The notes beneath the pieces are model-generated. The model was not told the DNA's origin. It did no database searches and saw only the letters and a list, made by a program, of their open reading frames with translations. 33,974 bases of DNA from Tieghemiomyces parasiticus (taxonomy: Eukaryota > Kickxellomycota > Dimargaritomycetes > Dimargaritales > Dimargaritaceae), in contig JANBPT010000483.1 in NCBI GenBank assembly GCA_027575765.1, positions 1 through 33,974 of the forward strand. Direction: 5' to 3'. Shown piece by piece: positions 1 to 10,847 of this stretch (within the stretch, counting starts at the first letter, position 1; each line of letters starts with the position of its first letter). Both the position numbers and the translations under genes were made by a program.

Positions 1-1310
1 TCGGCGATCTGTTTCCACTGGTCCTGAGTGGGGTCAACTCCCGTGGGGTTGTGGGCGCAGGCGTGCAGTACCACCACAGAGCCGTTAGGGGCTTCACGGA
101 GGGAGGCCAGCATACCTTCGAGGTTGAGGCCAAGGGTGGCGGGGTTATAATACACATACTCATGAGCATCGAGCCCGGCGGTGTTGAAGATGTTCTTGTG
201 GTTGGCCCAGGTCGGGTTGGAGAGCAGCACGATGGTACCCTGGGGGAGAAAGTGCTTCAGGAAGTTAGCGCCCAGGCAAAGCGCGCCGGTGCCTGAAATA
301 GACTGGAAGCTGGTTACCTGTGCGTCGGTAAGGGAGGGAGGGGGGTGTTGGTGTAGGGTAGGGTCAGGATAGGTGACGAAGGTACGGCATAACGATGAAG
401 TCGGTCGACCGTTGCTCCCCCCTCCCGTATGGCGGTAGGAAGGCAAAACGACCGGGCATAAAAGCCAACGAAACCAATGAGAAAGGGTGCACTTACGCGA
501 TTCTCCTTAATGGCGACACTATCACCACCCAGGATCAGGGTAGCAGCGGCGTCAGTGAAAGACTTTAGACCGGAGATGGGCAGGTATTCGTGCTCGACCT
601 GGGACTCGTAGATGGCCGTCTCGGCCTAGGTGAACAAAGGTGGGCGAGGGCGGGATTGGTAGGGGAAGGTATTAGGGGCCGTGGACGGAGTTAGAGTGGA
701 TATATCGGTGGGCAATAAGGGGCGGGGCGACAGCGAAAATACCGCGACCGGTACGACACTAGCGGCCACTTAACGCGGGACTAGTGGGCCTACCTTGCGG
801 ACCACGGGTAGGACCCAGGGCTTGCCGTCGTTATCACGGTAGGCCCCGACGCCAAGGTCGACCTTCTTCGCGGAGGTGTCGGCCTTGTACAGCGTCGAGA
901 GGTTGAGGATAGCGTCGGGCGGGGCGAGGGGAACCTCGGCGAAACGGGAAGCTGGGAGGAGGGTTGTTGTGAGAGGTTGGCGTGGGCGGGAGGGGGGATG
1001 TGAAGCGAAGCGTTGAGGGAATGAGCGGGTGAGCTGTTGGAGTTCCTGGGCAAAGCAATAAGCGCTCCCCTAGAGTGATACCAAGGAAAACCTGGTCTTC
1101 CTGGTGGGCTTGGTGGTAGCGACGCTTCGTCCTAACGGGGTTGGCGGGTGCGCTTCTCTGATTCGAGCAAAATAAAAGACCGGCTATGTCGTCTGGGTGA
1201 GCGAGGCGGGCCTCGCGTGGCTTACCTTGGGCCATGTCGGAGGAGGAAGGTTGGAGATGTTGCTTAACGAGGCGGAGACGTGCAAGAGGAGAGGTTGAAG
1301 ACGACGCCAT
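1..1310 (-). CDS. Aspartate aminotransferase, cytosolic type (3' part beyond the window)
   Basis: PLP-dependent transaminase that interconverts aspartate plus 2-oxoglutarate and oxaloacetate plus glutamate. I read four exons on the minus strand: 1226-1310, 794-951, 497-625 and 1-317 (cut by the window edge). Phases agree, donors are GTAAG, GTAGG and GTAAGT, and acceptors are CCCAG, CCTAG and CACAG. About 230 residues are visible. Family motifs seen are DLGVGAYRD, KPWVLPVVRK, HEYLPISGL, SISGTGAL and HACAHNPTG. The Schiff-base lysine lies in the missing C-terminal half. The sequence resembles cytosolic GOT1/Aat2 more than the mitochondrial form. However, residues 1-24 form a Ser/Arg/Lys-rich, acid-free extension, and a second in-frame Met (residue 26) sits just before the conserved core. 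Introns are 274, 168 and 179 nt. Identity is very secure; the exact start is less so. Confidence 0.93.
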
Positions 1311-3152
1311 GACAAGGGCGGCAGGGTATGGTGAGACTGTTATACGGATAGGGGAGTGTGGTGGGGGGGGGGGCGCGGCGTGCGGGAGGGCTGGGCAGGG
1401 ATGGTGGGGCACGGGGTGTAGACCAGGGCAAGTGAGTGGGATCGTGGGGGGAATGGTCGCAAGGGGTGGTGTTGGGTGACCGTCAGTGGGTCACGACGGC
1501 CGATACCGGGTGAGGGCAGTGACACTAGGTGGTGACGAATCAGCGGACAGGGCAATAACGGGACTGCCCACCTAACATCAACCGCAAAGGGGGGCTGTGC
1601 GGGTTGGCTTAATCGGGGGATGGGTGATACGGGCCGCAGGGGGACGTCCGCACTGCTCCGGGTCGCTCGAGCCTGACGGGTGAGTGGTGGGGGAAATGAA
1701 AGACTGGGTATGTGGGGGGCCGGTTCACGTGACGGCACTAGAAGAGCCGTGCGGATGGGGAGGGAGGGCGGGAGAGCTGACGGCCTCGGTGGCAGGCTAT
1801 CAGCCGGTTCAATAATGGCTGCTTTAAAGACTGCTATGCGTCAAGCGTTACGGGGGCGGTCGGTAGCGGCTGGTGCGGAATGCCATGTAGTAGGGGCATG
1901 CGGAGAGTTGGCAGAGGTATAGTCGAGGAGAAACGTGGAAGGCTACGGTAAAAAAGCTGCTGGAGCCAATGCATAAAGAAGCCGTTCCGCCGTGGGCAAG
2001 GCAAAGTCAGCAGCTCTTATACAAAGGCGTGTCACTTCGGCGGGAGACTGGCGTGCGGGGTTGACTGCCTTGTGAAAAGAGACCATGGTAAGGAAGCAGG
2101 TGGCACGGTGGGTCCGACAAATCCCATCGAGGCGGAGAAAGGTCGGAGCCGTTGCTTTGGCACATGAAAGCGGGACCGGATCGGTCAGGGCTCGGCGGCC
2201 TCCACTCCCCCTGTCACCGCAGGAGGCAGATGATGATCCGATGCGCTCTACCAGTCACTAGTATATTACTGCCACAGCGCTGAGGCGATGTAAAAGGACC
2301 GTTTATTAGGGACGGGCAAGCGGTGCGAGGGCCGGTGAGAAGACTTGGGCGATTTAAGGTAAATGTAGAAGAAAAAGAGGGGTAAAACGGATAAAACAGT
2401 AGGTGGGCGAGAATTGGGATCCAGGTGAAGTATAGCAGGGGATGAAGTTATGAAAGAACGATAGGTTTGCAAGGGCGGCAGTGGTGGTGGTAAAAGGACA
2501 GTTGCAGAAGGCGGAGAGGGATTGGGGCGGAAACGGATGAACGATGGAGCGGCTGGCTGGCATACCAGAGGCCGCAGACGAGCAGAGAATGGGGCGAAAT
2601 GGCTAGCGGCCCTAGCGTATCATGTACGGTTACTGGGCGAGTTTGAAGGCCGACCGAAGTGGGCGGTATGAAGGAGAGGGGGTTCCGACTTGCACCAGCA
2701 AATGAGGGTGCCGGACGAGTCGAATAATGCAAGCAATGGCGAGGAGGCGGACGGGTAGGACGTCAGCGGACCGGACCGCCGGGCGGCCCACAATGGGAGA
2801 GAATCAATTTGAATTCATCGTGGGCGGGGCTTCGGGAGCAGGGTTGAAAGGGTGCTAGGCACGGCCAGGTTGAAGTGCAGTGGAGTGGGTTACGCGGGCG
2901 GCCTAGCTGTCAGGCGGTGCGTGAACGAATGAGGAAGGGTTTCGTCTAAAGGGAAAGAGAGGGGCAGAGAAGAGGGGCAGAACAAAATAGGGTGGAAAGA
3001 GCGGTGGCCATGGAAGACGAGGCCACGCAGGGTTACGGTGAAAAGCCGAGCCAGGAGGACCAAGATGTAAGAAAGGAAAGCAGTGAGCGCGTGAGGGGAA
3101 AAATGAAGGCGGGCTAAACCCCAACCCATGAACAAGTCAGGGGACAGGCACT
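1311..3152. other. Intergenic: leader/promoter of the aminotransferase and 3' flank of the RRM gene
   Basis: No gene is supported in these 1.8 kb. The minus strand is pyrimidine-rich over long stretches (about 1311-1500 and 2890-3130), so open frames here are low-complexity Pro/Ser/Leu/His translations without family motifs. A run of eleven G lies at 1363-1373. An AATAAA on the minus strand (2302-2307) is about 850 nt past the RRM gene stop, too far to assign confidently. Confidence 0.5.
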
Positions 3153-5269
3153 CTAGAGTGCCAGCTTGCTCTCGGCGAGGTGGCTGAGCTGTTCGTCGGT
3201 GGATGCATTGCGGCTCGGTCGGGCGTCTGGGCCAGCGCGCGAGTGCGGGGCCTCGCTGCCGTGGTGGCCGCCGGGCGCCATGTGACCCATGGCTTCCCGG
3301 CCATCACGCTGCGAGGCGAGGTGGGGATGGTGGTGGGGGTGCTGACCCATGCCGCTGGTCAGCTGGTCGATGCTGGGCTGGTAATGAGGGCTGACGGCCA
3401 GTCCCGAATACATGGCAGCCACCGGGAAGTGCGGGAAGGCCTGATGACCAGCGTACATGTGAGGGGGCACCATGGCGGCAACCAGGCCGCTGGGATGAGC
3501 AACCCCCGGGTGGTAGTAGACGGGGGACATGCTACCAGCCGCCGCCGCCGCCGCTGAGGAGGAGGAAGCGGACACTCCGGCCGTCGGGTCGCCCAGGCGC
3601 ACCCCGGGATCTCGGCTGGATCGGGACGGCTCGCTCTCCTTGGAGCGAGACGAGCGACGCCGGCCTGACTGGCTCTTGAGTTTCTTTTGGGCCGCCGAGT
3701 CGGCGAACCGGATCTGTAGTGGAGCGGTGCCGCCTGGAAGAGTTTTGCCGTTGAACTTTTGGATCAGGTCAACGGCCGATTCCCGGTCGGCCAGACGTAC
3801 AAACCCCACGCCCCGGCTGGCATTCTCTTCGTTGTTGCGGAGGATACGTGGTGAGACGACCTTGTAGTCGGCGAACAGCGTGACGAGGTCCTAAACCAGG
3901 AAAAATGGCATCATCGGGAGAGTTCAAATCGCAAAGAAAGTCAGACTGTGTGTTGGCGGAGGCCGGGGGGCCGATCGACAGTCTAGTCTCAGCAGGCCCA
4001 TCCGTGTGAATGACGGCGGGGCGCATACGCCTGAATAGCGGGATAGCTACAACGTTGACTTACCTTCTCGGTCATATTAAGGGGCAAGTTGGAGAGGTAC
4101 ACGTTGGTTGAGCTACGGTCTTGCATGTTCTTGAGGCGGGTTTTGAAGGAGTCCTGTAGAAAGGAGGCGTGTATGGCATTAGGAATAGTTGGCAGGTTGT
4201 AAGGTAAGAACGTGGAAATACCGTTGGTGCGGGATCGTTGCCCCTACTTCTCAGAGCGGAGGTGGGGAGGGGCAACGAGGCTTTGAATCAAGTGAGCCAT
4301 GATCCATTATAGAGACGCTGTAGCATGCGGAAAGGGTGGCTGAGGAAGGCGGCTGCGCAGACCGCCTGCTGCACACCACTTGGCGAGGCCGCCGGATTGT
4401 GCCTGGTAAGACGCTACACCGTACTTTTCAAGCTCCGCTGGATCCAAATCGACCAAAATTAGGATCCCGGTGACGCTTCAAGTAGACACCTATGTAAGCT
4501 GAATAGCATGGTTAAGGCTTACCTTGGCCAGGGAGGCCTGGTAGCCAGCCTCGTTCAGCTTGGTGATGGCGTAGTTGGTTTCCTCGATGGACTCGTACAT
4601 GACGAAACCGAAGCCCTTACAGGCCTGCGTAACGTCGTCCAGAATAGCCTTGGACGAGGTGATCTTGCCGTATGTGGCGCACATGCAATTGAGGCCATCG
4701 TCAGTCATATCATGGGGAAGGTTGCGGATGTACACGTTGGTGTTGTCGCGCAGACTTTCCAAACCGGCGCTGCGGTCTGCGGCCTCCCCGGGGCGACCGG
4801 GTGACAAGGCAGGCGGCATTGGGTACATCCGGCCACCAGACATCAGCAGGTTGGTTGGAAAGGACGGCGACAGGGGCATGCCGCCGCGTGGGGAAGCGGC
4901 CGACACGCCGGGGCTGGTTAGGACGGAGGAAGGCGATACGGCCGACTGGCGCGGGTCGAGGCTATGCACAAAGTGGCTGTAGTAGTAGAATGGCGACGTG
5001 GGCGGTGACTGGAACGGCGGGCTGGTGGCCCCGGGGTGCGGGCTATGGGCTAGGTAGGGACTAGCAGGGCCGGGCGAGCCGTAAGGCGAGAGGGGCGGGG
5101 AGGCGGCGGTGGGCTGGTGGGCCGAGCCGCCGAGGCCAGGGTAGTAGCCATATGGTGCGGCAACCGGGTGCGCTGGCAGGAGAGTAGACGGATATAGCGG
5201 GGATCCGCTGGCGCCCGGGGTCGACGACGCCTCCTCCGGGTAGCCCGGGGCGCGTGTGGGATCTGCCAT
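3153..5269 (-). CDS. RBMS/MSSP-type RNA-binding protein with two RRMs
   Basis: Predicted single-stranded nucleic acid binding protein. Three minus-strand exons are 4523-5269, 4064-4153 and 3153-3890; all junctions are phase 0, giving 524 residues. Donors are GTAAGC and GTAAGT; acceptors are ACAG and TTTAG. Residues 1 to about 170 are Pro/Ser/Gly/Tyr-rich and probably disordered. RRM1 follows, with RNP2 NVYIRNLP and RNP1 KGFGFVMY. A short linker leads to RRM2, with RNP2 NVYLSNLP encoded by the 30-codon middle exon and RNP1 SRGVGFVRL in the last exon. The segment KAILDDVTQACKGFGF strongly resembles the animal RBMS1/2/3 RRM1. The C-terminal 170 residues carry Arg/Ser, an Ala tract (GCC repeats) and His-rich stretches. 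The start is the first ATG; a TTG one codon upstream is not expected to be used. Family assignment is good, RNA targets unknown. Confidence 0.9.
4154..4522 (-). other. Intron 1 of the RRM gene (369 nt)
   Basis: This is the longest intron in the window. It runs from a GTAAGC donor after the RRM1 codons SLAK to a CTACAG acceptor before DSFKTR. It separates the two RRM-coding parts exactly at the inter-domain linker. No embedded gene is evident. Confidence 0.8.
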
Positions 5270-8200
5270 CAAGTGAGAAGGGCGGGAGAGGCTAGTGAGG
5301 CGGTGTGATTGGCGTGGGCGATAGGATCCGGCGTGGTGCGGGAATACAGGAGCGTGGGTTGAACCGGACGGAGGCCGAGAGCGCGAGGGGTGGTGGGGAC
5401 GGGACGTGTTGGAGCGAGATGCAATAGGGAGCGGGAGGTGCTAGACAGACTGAACGGTGACTACTGCAAGATGGGGGCTGGGGTCCTGGAAAACCGGCGA
5501 GGATAATACGGGAGAAGCGGGCGGGCCGCGGCGGAGTTCTAATCGGAGTTAGGGGTTGGAAGCGAAAAAAAAAGCAGGTGACGTGAAAGCAATAGCGTAA
5601 CGAGAGCAGGGATTTGAAGATAGATTAGGCCGAAGGAAACATGTAATGCCACAGCAAGCCGGGGGCCAGGTCGGGGAGCTGAGTACGCAGATAGAGTAAA
5701 GGAGGGAAGAGCCGTAGAGGAAGGGAAAGTGGGGCGAGGAGTGCGGGGAAGTAGTCGAGGGGTGGGGACGGACAGGTAAACAACATTGTCAGGTCCGGTG
5801 TATGCGCGGGATAACTGGGGCGGAGGGGGGTTGAGGCGGGGAGGAGGCGATGCCACGGGGCGGTCGAGAAAGTGGCCGAATAAAGGGCGAGCGAGGGTGG
5901 GAACCACCCCCCGCAGAATAAGGTGATGGCACAGGTCGCGCGACCACACTCTGGCCAGGTTCCTGGGTGGCGGCAGCTAGGCTGCTTTTCGACGACAGGG
6001 CCAGGGCCAGGGCCATACGGTGGAGTGTATGGAGCAGGCAGGCGGGAGGGGGAGGTGGCTATCGCCCATACGGGTGTGATGCGGTCGTACACATGCACGC
6101 CCAAGCACCGCGGAACAGGCCTGTCTGCGCAGACGACCTGTAGCTCTCGCTATCAGCGCCTAGAACCTTGAGCCATCCGATACGGTCGAGATACGACAGG
6201 AAGGCACAGTATATGGCAGGCGGCGGTATGCCCGGCGGGGAGGCGGCGTGATGTGAGGTTATCACCCTCCAGCACGTCCAGATCGGCGCGCCTCAGCCGA
6301 CCTGGTCGTCGCCTCCCCTCCTCTCGTTCGTCCGTTTTAGTACCGTCCACACCACCCTCCCATAGCCTTAAACCAGCTAGCGCCGGAAGCATAATATGAG
6401 GACTGGCGTTGTGGCAAGCAGGAACGCCCTCTTTTGCTCTCCCACACGTGCACACACGGCCGTACTGTGCTGGCCACGGGCATTGGTGGGTAGTAGCTAA
6501 TTCGGCCTGATGTAAGCCTTTGCATCAGCCCTGGGGCCGGCCCGTGACGACTCTTTTCTTTGCGACTTTCACCAGTGGCATAACCTTCCGCGTCCACCGC
6601 TGGGCCACGACCGATTCTGAGCCCCTTCCCAAAGGAAAACGAAGCCAGCTCCTTCCACCTCGTATTGTGGCGGGGGGATCCGAATTCAAACTCCGACCTC
6701 ACCACGGCACTCCGCACGGATGGCACATAATTAACCGCCGCCCTCCCGCGGGCGCGCTGTGTGGCAAAAAAAGCCTCTACCCCCACCACTTGGTAACAGT
6801 GTAACCAAAACCTATCGAGTCATTCGGATATGCAGTGTCTCCCTAACAACCTCCGTCGCCAGCCGGTCGCTTTGACTTTTGACGTAGTCACCAGGGCTGC
6901 CCTCCCAGCCGCGTCGACTTTTATCTACTGGCACTTCTGTCGTCGGCTACGGTGGCAATGCGATACGACACGGGTATCTATGGTTTAGTCCCAATCAGCC
7001 AGGCATGGTGTGGGTGGAAGCCAGGGTAAAGCTGGCGAGACGGACCCCATTTAATGGTCTGACCACCGCGAATACATACCTGACGCCTCACAACCTTTCC
7101 TACCGTTGGTGGAAAGCCCGAGTTCCACCCTTGATAAGGACAGTGCCAGCTATGGCCGATCACTACCATGGTATATCCCACCTAACAACTCAATGTGCAG
7201 CACTGTGACGAAAGACCTTGGATCCGAAGGAGTGCAGGACGCTTCATCCAGCTGCAGATGTTGCACTGATGCGTCATTAGCGGATCGCCGCGATCGGCCG
7301 TGTGTACAGGCCATCTGGAGTGACAAACTAGGTACCCCATTTATCCTAGGGTCCATTTCCGATTAAGTGTAAATTTGACACCCTCCGCTGTCGCCACCGA
7401 CTCCGTCCTTAGCACTGACAAGTGGTGTGTCACAACAACTGGCGATTTAAGTGAATTTTAGGCGATTGTGGGTAGAGGGAGGGGGCTCCTTCTACACGAG
7501 CGTATTTTGTCTTGAATCCATCATGAGTACCCCCCCCGGCCGCCATCAACCACCGGTCTATCCCACTTTACCGTGGGACCTGCGGCAGATTGGGGATACT
7601 CGGTGTTATGACGTCTGACTACGGGGGCCGCCTTCAAGATGTCAGGCGTGCTGAGACCCACCTAATGGTAATAATTATCACGTGAACCTGCTGACCTATT
7701 TCCATAACTAGAATGCCCCAGCTTCCTCGTAGGTAGCGTAATAGCAGAATCCACTTCGTCTGGCTTGTCCGTCGCTAATGGTTGGCTCCCCAGCGCTGTT
7801 CTCGCCATCCTCTTAGTACCGATGCAGCCGTGACAGGCGGCTAAGTTATATGTGGATTAACCTTAACATAACTCGGCGTTGGTCATTTCGGACATTCTAA
7901 TCTCGTAGGGGCCCTAGGGCATGCGTAGCGTGTGCTTCACTGGCCACTAGAAGCTGGGGCGCAAAGTATGATCGGTTATATGGTTGAGTTTTACATACCT
8001 TTCCACGCTAGTCCTTATCATGCGACTGGGCCGCCAGGGATGCATATCTGTTGACTTCACCCGTCCAACCGGCCCCTCCACCACTTTGCTTACGATAAAA
8101 ATGTGGGTTGCATGGATCATGGTGTGTTTGGATCTGCTGCGCAGCAGTGGATGGCACCAAGGCGAGACTGGGGGGGGGAACACGCACAAGCGGCTACGAC

Positions 8201-9421
8201 GTCAACCGCACAATAATGGTAGTAGGCCTTCGTCGGCTCCGCTTTCATCCAGTGGTTGGGTTATCTATTTCCACGATGGTGACGACCCTAGGCGAAGGCG
8301 GAGTACCCGTACTGACGGATGACAAGGGAGGGGCCGCCAACAGGTTCGGGTCCTATCGCCTGACCCGCTCGGCGACCGGTTTCTCTCTCTCCTCGCTCTA
8401 TCCGATGTCTACGGATGGCCAAACCACCGCTAATGGAAAGCCCGATGTAAAGCCAGACTACCCGTTGACCTTGCACTGAACTAAAGTAGGCGAGACTTGG
8501 TTGCGTGTGCGCTGGAAATTCTTCACAAGATTAGCGGCTGGCTGGTGGAATGGGGGGGGACGCTGTGAGTATGAGGCGAAAGCGGGCAGTGTCAAGAAAG
8601 AGCACCTGTACGGTGCAGTCAAGGGACATGATGGCAACGGGCCTCAAGCTGGACCGCTAGAAGGGCCGTGTGAGGCCGGCTGATGGTGAAAAAACAGGAG
8701 GTGAAACCCCAGCAAAGCTGACGGTAGGGGTCGACCATCAGGCGGGGGTTCTTACACCGACCAATCGGCGCATCTCGCTTGGCAGTAAACAAAGGCCCTC
8801 CCTTTTAGCCATCGGGCCCCTACAAAGCCAGGCGGTAGTGGAGTGGCTAGCGTTGACTAAAGTCCCAAGTTCATCCCTTTTCATCCAGCTTGGCCTCCAT
8901 CCATCTTCGACTTACCTCTGTCATGCGGTCGCAATGATCATAGCCGTCCTTTTTTTCGAAAGAGGAATAGCCGAGGCAGGGACTCGATCCGGACCTCAGC
9001 CATTATGTCTGCTTTCACACAGTCGACTCAAAGACATAAGAGTAAAGAAAGGGGCGAGCTAAGAGAAGGTGTGTCGGAGTGGCCGACCACAATTTCGTGG
9101 ACGTAATCTGTGCTTTCGCTCGTTGCCGCTGCCGACGCAGAGCGTAAACTTGGAGAAAAAAAAGGAGAGAACGAAGTAGACCTGGTCCTTTCTTCCTGTG
9201 GGTCCGTGCAACGAGCCTGCCGTCAACGGTGTCTGGGTCTTGGTCGGGGATCTCTTTGTGACCACCCGCTGTTCGCTTCACGCCTACCCTTCAGCGCACC
9301 ACGATGAAGGTGTTGCCCTCCCCGCCCCCCTCACCCGTCACCCTTGAGAGGCTGATTGCGTGCGGGGCGTAAATGGACACAACGTAGCCTGAGCCACAGC
9401 TCGTCGCAATGCCTGACCCCA

Positions 9422-9429
9422 TATAAATA
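9422..9429 (+). promoter_or_regulatory. TATA box of the LPMO gene
   Basis: TATAAATA lies 264 nt upstream of the LPMO start codon and about 40 nt before a CT tract that probably contains the transcription start. The match to the eukaryotic TATA consensus is exact; its use is inferred. Confidence 0.55.
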
Positions 9430-9466
9430 CCATGAACGCCGCCCTCCCAGCCTCACCATCACCACC

Positions 9467-9468
<2 letters not shown>

Positions 9469-9502
<34 letters not shown>
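9469..9502 (+). repeat. (CT)17 microsatellite in the LPMO leader
   Basis: Seventeen uninterrupted CT units lie between the TATA box and the start codon. CT-rich blocks around transcription starts are typical of strongly expressed fungal genes, so this may be a core promoter element as well as a length-variable repeat. Confidence 0.9.
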
Positions 9503-9505
<3 letters not shown>

Positions 9506-9692
9506 CTAACCCAACTACTCCGCTCTATACCCCTAATCGCCCACCCTATCACTTTCCGTGCCTTTGGATGCTGGCGTCCCTTTGGCCTTAATTTTTCCCT
9601 TCCACTGTTTTAAAACATTCCCCGCTTCGCCTCCCTCCTACTATTCGTTTAATCCACCCCCATCCCCTCCACCCGCGCTATCTTCACCAGCC

Positions 9693-10847
9693 ATGTACGC
9701 CCCCGCCAAGGTCACCCTCCTCGCACTGGCCGTTCTCAGCCTGACTACCGTCGTCCGCTCCCACGCCAGCGTTGCGCTCCCCTGTGTCCCCAACTCGGAC
9801 TATGAAAAGTGCAAGGGTTACGGCAAACAGGACGACAACCTTGCCGCGCCGACCGGTGAGGCGTACAGCTACGAAGACAAGAAGGATATTGTGAATCTGG
9901 GCGGTGGTGTGTGTCGCAGCACCATTCCCACTAAGAACGCCGGCGCATGGACTGCGGGCAAGACCGAGACCCCGCTGATGGCCAACCACGGCACCCACAA
10001 GTTCGGTCACTGCCAGTGGTCCGTCAGTTACAACGGCGGCAAGACCTTTGCGGTTTTCGACTCGACCTTCGATAACTGTCTCTCGGAAAGCGGTGCGACC
10101 AACAACGACAACGGAAAAAAACTATTCAACATCAATGTAAAGGTGCCTTCCAATCTTCCTGCCAAGAAGAATGCCATCGTGTCGTGGACCTGGAATGGCC
10201 GCAGTGACTTCCGAGAGCTCTTCTGGAACTGTATGATGCTCGATATTGTGAACCCCAACAGCCCTGCCTCTTTCACGGCGGTCCCGGTGGCCCTCTTCAA
10301 CTTCGTTTTCACTTCTGGCGGCAAGAAGTATGCCTACGTCCTGCCTGATATGGCCGGTAACAAGAAAAACTACGAGGAGCTCTATACCGGCCAGCCCAAA
10401 ATCACGGTTACGGCCGACGGCAAGGTCACAGGTGGCGATGGCGGTATCTTCCCCGTGTTTGTTGAGGGCAAGAAGGGGGATAAGCTCTCCGCTTCCCAAG
10501 CCGTCTTTGTCTCCGAGAAAACTCTACCCAGAGCGCTTTCGGGTGGGGGTGCGGGTGCTAGTAGAAAAAGTACCGAGACCGAGACCAGCGCCGATTCGTC
10601 GCTGACCGACAGTTCCGACACCAGCGAGGACTCTTCGACCAGCAGTCCCGACGCCAGTGATGACCCCGAATCCAGTGATACTTCCTCCTCTAGCTCGGAA
10701 GGCAGCGACGATTCAAAGGATGAGAGCTCCAAGAAAAGCACTGATGACTCTCAAGAGGATAGTTCGTCCGAGGACGGAGATGAGGCCGATAAGAAGAAGA
10801 AGAAGAGCAAGAAGTCCAAGAAGGACGAGGAAAATGACGATGAGTAA
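9693..10847 (+). CDS. Secreted AA11-like lytic polysaccharide monooxygenase with charged C-terminal tail
   Basis: Predicted copper enzyme that oxidatively cleaves polysaccharide, probably chitin or another wall glycan (substrate inferred). The 384-residue intronless protein starts with a signal peptide (1-23, hydrophobic VTLLALAVLSLTTVV). Predicted cleavage after Ser23 leaves His24 as the mature N-terminus, which LPMOs need for the copper histidine brace. A second brace His is expected in NHGTHKFGHCQW (His99, 102 or 106), followed by the family-typical SVSYNGGKTF. The block SWTWNGRSDFRELFWNC (164-180) matches the conserved core, with Phe177 where many relatives have Tyr (my alignment). Residues 283-384 are disordered: Ser/Asp/Glu-rich, then a Lys cluster and an acidic end. 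I see no GPI signal. No in-frame ATG lies upstream of this start. Exact CAZy family is uncertain. Confidence 0.8.
   Translation: MYAPAKVTLLALAVLSLTTVVRSHASVALPCVPNSDYEKCKGYGKQDDNLAAPTGEAYSYEDKKDIVNLGGGVCRSTIPTKNAGAWTAGKTETPLMANHGTHKFGHCQWSVSYNGGKTFAVFDSTFDNCLSESGATNNDNGKKLFNINVKVPSNLPAKKNAIVSWTWNGRSDFRELFWNCMMLDIVNPNSPASFTAVPVALFNFVFTSGGKKYAYVLPDMAGNKKNYEELYTGQPKITVTADGKVTGGDGGIFPVFVEGKKGDKLSASQAVFVSEKTLPRALSGGGAGASRKSTETETSADSSLTDSSDTSEDSSTSSPDASDDPESSDTSSSSSEGSDDSKDESSKKSTDDSQEDSSSEDGDEADKKKKKSKKSKKDEENDDE

Larger units (their letters stand above)
5270..9692. other. 4.4 kb without a supportable gene
   Basis: The part nearest the RRM gene (5270 to about 6050) is pyrimidine-rich on the minus strand, as expected for that gene's promoter and leader. 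It contains a GGGCCA triplet repeat at 5998-6015. From about 6100 to 9300 the composition is mixed. Frames of up to 150 codons occur (for example 6337-6789 minus, 8108-8479 plus, 8670-9062 plus), but none shows a family motif, the C/G third-position bias of the real genes, or convincing splice partners. G or C runs of 8-9 lie at 7530-7537, 8170-8178 and 8552-8559. The last 270 bases are the LPMO promoter. An unrecognised multi-exon gene or a non-coding RNA cannot be excluded. Confidence 0.45.

Noticed and set aside
6337..6789. 150-codon minus-strand frame
   Set aside because: Mixed-composition translation with no recognisable domain or splice partners.
8108..8479. 123-codon plus-strand frame
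   Set aside because: No ATG at its start, no family motif and no clear codon bias; expected by chance at this GC content.
8970..9000. tRNA T-arm-like hairpin with a B-box-like GGATCGAGTCC on the minus strand
   Set aside because: The T stem has two mismatches, there is no A box or cloverleaf, and the 7-nt arms pair with each other instead of framing a tRNA.
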